Origin: Lineus longissimus
Lineage: Eukaryota > Nemertea > Pilidiophora > Heteronemertea > Lineidae
DNA: 64,000 nt
Reading direction: 5' to 3'
Assembly: GCF_910592395.1 (NCBI RefSeq)
Contig: NC_088314.1
Location: 8,184,001 to 8,248,000 of the forward strand
The position numbers and the translations under genes were made by a program. Shown here piece after piece: positions 60,001 to 64,000 of this stretch (its first letter is position 1; each line of letters begins with the position of its first letter). The notes under the pieces were generated by a model that was not told the DNA's origin, searched no databases, and saw nothing but the letters and a program-made list of their open reading frames with translations.

Positions 60001-62594
60001 AACCATCCGTTGATTGCAAGAGCATTCTTTGTTGCATTTTCATGAAATATTCAGCTACCAAACAGAATGCGTGAACAGATTGCTGCCAAGTTTCGGTTCA
60101 TTCAACAATTTTCGCAACACTGATTGACCGTGACTCATACTCTGTCACCATCGACGGTATCAATAATATACCGTGATTTTTTCCGCGGCTACTGAAATGA
60201 TTATTATTGCAGCTGGTGTCCGATTACAGATCGCTGAATTCATTGCCTTTCACGTTTCTTTGGACTGTCTTCAAGCGTAGGACTATAAACTGGGCCCTGC
60301 TCGTTCTTCCAGCCTCTGCTCCTTCTTTCAGTCTTTGCTCCTTCTTCCAGTCTTTGCTCCTTCTTCCAGTCTTTGCTCCTTCTTCCAGTCTTTGCTCCTT
60401 CTTTCAGTCTCTGCTCCATCTTCATGTCTCTGCTCCTTCTTTCAGTCTCTGCTCCTTCTCTAGTATCTGCTCCTTCTTTCCATACATAGCCAAACCAAAC
60501 TCTCTCTTGTCACTTGTGTAAAACTGTTGACAGTTGAGAGTTTGGTTGTCTGGGACACAATGAGACAGGAATTGGTGATTGGAAAGCTCATTCTGGAGGT
60601 TTGATGTGCTTGGCTACTCAACCTTATTACTCCGCCCTTGGTGTTCAGTCAACGTAGTTCACTGGGACAGAATCTTGGTACCATGATACGTTGACTTGCA
60701 AATGCATCTGTGTTAGGTTTCCTTATTGCCCTTAAGAGCTTGGCAATAGCCTGCCACTTGTCTGGACGCAATACCGACAAGGCTTTACAATTTGGCCAAA
60801 CAACTTCTTTGAGAAGTTTTATGTACCGACTGCCTCAACAAGTTTGAATTCGTGTCCTTAGAATGAAGAGTAGACATGAGTGGATAGGATGTCAATATTA
60901 TTCATAGAATTTTAAACTGTTGTCGATCTTTCATGCTGACACACGCTTATCTGCTAACAACCCTTCATTTGATCTGCATAATGCTGTCAACGAATTCATC
61001 TCGTTGGTAGCTGAATTTTGAGTGCAATTTGAAAAATGCAACTGTTTGAAATCAAGTTTATTTTCCTGCAACAGATCTTGGAGGATACACAATTCTTCAT
61101 GCAGATTGGCCATTGTGGAGACTTTGGTATCTAAATTGTGAAGAAACGACTCTCTGCAGGGACACTTGAAGCTTGTAAAAATGTTCTTTTGCTGATGGTC
61201 AAACAGGAGAATAGATTTTTGAGTGGTTATGACAGTGAGAGGTTGGAATTGGAAGCAGACAAAAGTTGTTTTATTGGAAAAAAGGAGATGATGTGGTCTC
61301 TGTGTGCAGTAACTAGAGTTTTTGAAGACTTTTAAACTGAATCCTGAAAATTGTTGTGGTTATTGTTTTAAAAAATGGCAGAACTGTTGGCAAGTTCCAC
61401 AGTGTCAAACACTGGTTTGAGGACTTATTTTGACAATATTGCCAATTATCAATGTCATCAATCTCTGTCTTCGACAGTTCAAGTCGTCGGCATGATCGAC
61501 ATGACTAACAAACCGGCAGCAACATCCCTCCATGCAACAGATTCATCGTGCATGTAGAAACCAATCAGCCCACCACTGTAGGACTTCACGTTCCTTGATA
61601 TTTGCCTGGGTCAGCTAATTGTTGTTGCGGGCTATTTACTCCATTACAGTTTCGCCACCAGGAGGTAGCTTTTTCATTTCGGTGATTCATATTACAGCTG
61701 AAACCTGACGAGGGTATTGATTTCTAATGGCTGTTCTTCCCCACATTGCAGCCGAAATGTAGTCTTTTGGAAAAATTACAGAAATATTATCTTGTGGTGT
61801 CATGATGTGTATTTTCCACCTGAAACTTACAAGAGAACTGTTTTCACTTCTGAGTTGGCTTTGATGAGCTGAATCACTCTCCATACAGGACTGTCACTTA
61901 TCGTATGGAGCGATAACAGCTCTCCAGTTGCAAAGGGTGATTGATGGGAAATCCCCTTACATTCTTCTTCTTATGTTCGATCTCGCGTCTTTCTTATTCC
62001 TATCTCAGATATTTAAAAGCTGCGCCGCTAGTAATAAAAAAGGTTCAAGTTACGACTTTCCTACTTGTTGGTTGGTGCGACCAACAGGCTAATAGACATG
62101 TCTCGAAAAAGGCCTTGTGAAGAAAGCAGTTGCCAATAGTCGCGTATATGCTGAGTCATCTGGTATCTCATTTGAAGCCCGATCTGAAGAATCTGTTGGT
62201 GGATTTTTCTGAGTTTCACGTTTCATGCCAGCCTCCTCATCTCAGATTGAAGACTCTTGTCGTAGGATTATTAGAAATTGAGAGCGGATGAGCTGCATGT
62301 TCCCCTGTGTCCTAGAAGGTGAGAAAATTCAATAGATTTTGTTTGTTCGCGATGTGTCGGATTCTTCTTGATAGCATTTTCAAATGATCTGCATTTTTCC
62401 CGTTCCAGAATTACAATATCAACGATGACTACTGCGGGACTCACAATTTCAACACACCGATCGGTGGGACTATTCCAGTATCGGCCACCCCTGTCATCAG
62501 CTTTGACAACACGCTGCTTACTGCAATAGCAGTGTCGCCGGTAGCTAACTACACCGTGGCATTCTTGGGGACGGAAAATGGACAACTGAAAAAG
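54009..62594 (+). CDS. PLXNB: Plexin, B type: first two coding exons (sema domain), continues past the window
   Basis: Exon 54009-55145 encodes 379 residues, and exon 62409-62594 encodes 62 more after a 7.3 kb phase-0 intron. A signal peptide (IFILTALWLCRGSYS) is followed by the start of a sema propeller: FNHSIIDRVTGKVYIGAVNR, LTGPKNDNPNCPP, paired cysteines (CTCVPGDNC) and NILVVCTNLLQGHC are plexin hallmarks. The second exon ends TVAFLGTENGQLKK, which resembles plexin B (HTVAFLGTSDGRILKV) more than plexin A (TVVFAGTRSGRIRKI). Plexins are cell-surface semaphorin receptors that steer axons and cell shape through a cytoplasmic GAP domain, here outside the window. That nearly all of the sema domain is in one large exon is notable. 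The ATG follows directly on a short upstream ORF. Confidence 0.9.
55514..55551. other. Two adjacent perfect short hairpins
   Basis: GGTCCTTCTAAGGACC (55514-55529) and GGCCTTTCTAAAGGCC (55536-55551) each form a 7-bp perfect stem with a CT loop. They are separated by six A. They lie 370 bp into plexin intron 1. Confidence 0.7.
60298..60485. repeat. 19-bp minisatellite, about nine copies
   Basis: The unit TCCTTCTTCCAGTCTTTGC is repeated with few changes in the plexin intron; later units read TCCTTCTTTCAGTCTCTGC. It is pyrimidine-rich with CAG in every unit, so it offers many splice-acceptor-like sites. Confidence 0.85.
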
Positions 62595-64000
62595 GTAAAT
62601 TCTTGACCATTCTTTATCTTTCTATTTTTTCCTCATGTAGGGAAAATAGGTTCATTGGAATGATTCATGAAAACAAATATATTACTATAATATTCATAGT
62701 TGTGACTGAACTCATAGAAAAACGTCAATTCTCCAGTTACCAATATTTTGCTACGTGCCAATATGTGCTTCCCGCTCGCTGACTTCGAAAAAGTGCTGCT
62801 TCTGCGTGAAAAATTAAACAAAATTGTATAAATGATGGTTGTTTAGTCATCGTATCGTGAATCATACGTGTGCTAAGGAGGCTTTTTCAACAAGTTTCTG
62901 CTTCCGATTTGCCAAGATGCGCCTTGATACGGCTAATGAAAGCACATCCCTTTTAACCCTTTCCATTTCTCGATTTGAGAGAAATGGATATAGGGGCCTA
63001 AGGTATTAAACACATAGGAATACTCTTTGCTTTCATCTCTCTTTGACAAGCTTTGCAATTACAAATCAGACCATTTGAAATTAATGTAATTTGTCAGATA
63101 TACCACAAATTTGGTAAGATTTTCTGTCAGAGAATTCACCTGAACATTTTCCATGTCCGGGAAGGAGATTTATAAAGTCAAGATTTTGGGTTTAATTGCA
63201 ATTGCCCCGAGGGCTGCAGACAGAGGGCTTTGTTAGATTTGGCTTCGGTCTGAAGTCCATGATAAAAAAGTGTAATATGAAACTAAAAAGGAGCTTTGAA
63301 TGGTTGAATATTTCAATTTCATCTCACAAGGATGAGCATCACATTAGAAAGATGATCAGTTCCCTTTGTAGAAATGCGATAGTTAAATGGGAAAGATGGA
63401 AGGTTTTCAGCTTTTGTTCTGAAGAAAGATATTTTGCCTCCCTCGTTCCCACAAGGGCGGAAACCATTTGAAGCGAATTCCGACAATGAAACTTTTGTGA
63501 AAAAGCCATACGTGCGTTTTGTTATTTCCCCATGAAAAAAAATCCATACAATAAACAAAGAGGTTTTCGTGATCTGACTAAATGACGAAGGAACATGCTA
63601 TAAAACTTTTCAATCATGGTTTCTTTGAAATGAATATAATTCTTTTTCTGTTGAGGAAAATGACAAGAGGCATGATTCATGGTTTTCACGTGGAAACTGA
63701 TCTTGGCACGTGTGGTTGCAGCGATATTTTCAATTCTGATTCTTCCTCACAAAGATGGGTGAAAAATCATAACTCGATGCTGGTATTCGAATTGTGCTTG
63801 TGTTGGTTTCGTGACATCTGCCTCATCATCAATCAATCAGTTTGGTTTGATGCTTCTGAAGTAACATCCCTGTTACGTAAAAATCTATAAATATTAAGAA
63901 AGAGCTCTTGAAATGGGTAACATAAGCAAGGGTTAAGGTGCCAGAACCAAAATTGAAGAAGGCAGCAAATCCTCAAATAAAACTGAAACACTGGGCTGCA
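62595..64000. other. Plexin intron, no further exon before the window edge
   Basis: After the GTAAAT donor at 62595 I see no exon continuing the plexin frame. The sequence is AT-rich and unremarkable. Confidence 0.5.

Overview
The window is animal nuclear DNA. It has split genes with GT-AG introns, AATAAA poly(A) signals, bilaterian protein families (a WASP-family C terminus, Shisa-like receptors, a plexin, TPRKB, TRIM-NHL, cytochrome c) and abundant small non-autonomous repeats. The RING-B-box-NHL gene and the repeat style suggest a marine invertebrate, most likely a lophotrochozoan. That placement is inference; the phylum cannot be fixed from the sequence alone. All splice sites given were placed by eye and checked for phase.

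Layout. 1-600 (+): last two exons of a WASP/N-WASP gene. 0.6-10.4 kb: no gene seen, several decayed tandem-repeat fields. 10.4-20.3 kb (+): a tandem cluster of Shisa-like six-cysteine transmembrane adaptor genes. A (10375-12424) and D (18913-20340) are complete four-exon genes. B (14410-14954) shows only the membrane and cytoplasmic exons. C (16733-18309) has a plausible ectodomain exon without the cysteine motif. All membrane exons enter in phase 2 and leave in phase 1, so they are interchangeable in splicing terms. 22.0-30.5 kb (+): a secreted, probably GPI-anchored protein with a CCDC3-like N-terminal domain; its 7.3 kb first intron holds a 302-bp satellite whose monomers carry CTCF-like and nuclear-receptor-like motifs. 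32.2-34.1 kb (-): a complete four-exon TPRKB/Cgi121 gene. 36.1-37.5 kb (+): a RING/B-box/NHL protein. 39.2-41.6 kb (-): a RING protein with a C-terminal membrane anchor, head-to-head with cytochrome c (41927-42244, +) across about 0.3 kb containing CRE motifs. 42.7-54.0 kb: no coding exon found. 54.0 kb to the right edge (+): first two coding exons of a B-type plexin, which continues beyond the window.

The genes do not form a pathway. WASP and plexin both act on the actin cytoskeleton; TPRKB serves tRNA modification; cytochrome c serves respiration; the two RING proteins are probable ubiquitin ligases. The Shisa-like proteins carry PPxY motifs of the kind that recruit WW-domain ubiquitin ligases. 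The most interesting region is the Shisa-like cluster, followed by the CTCF-motif satellite and the cytochrome c/RING divergent promoter.
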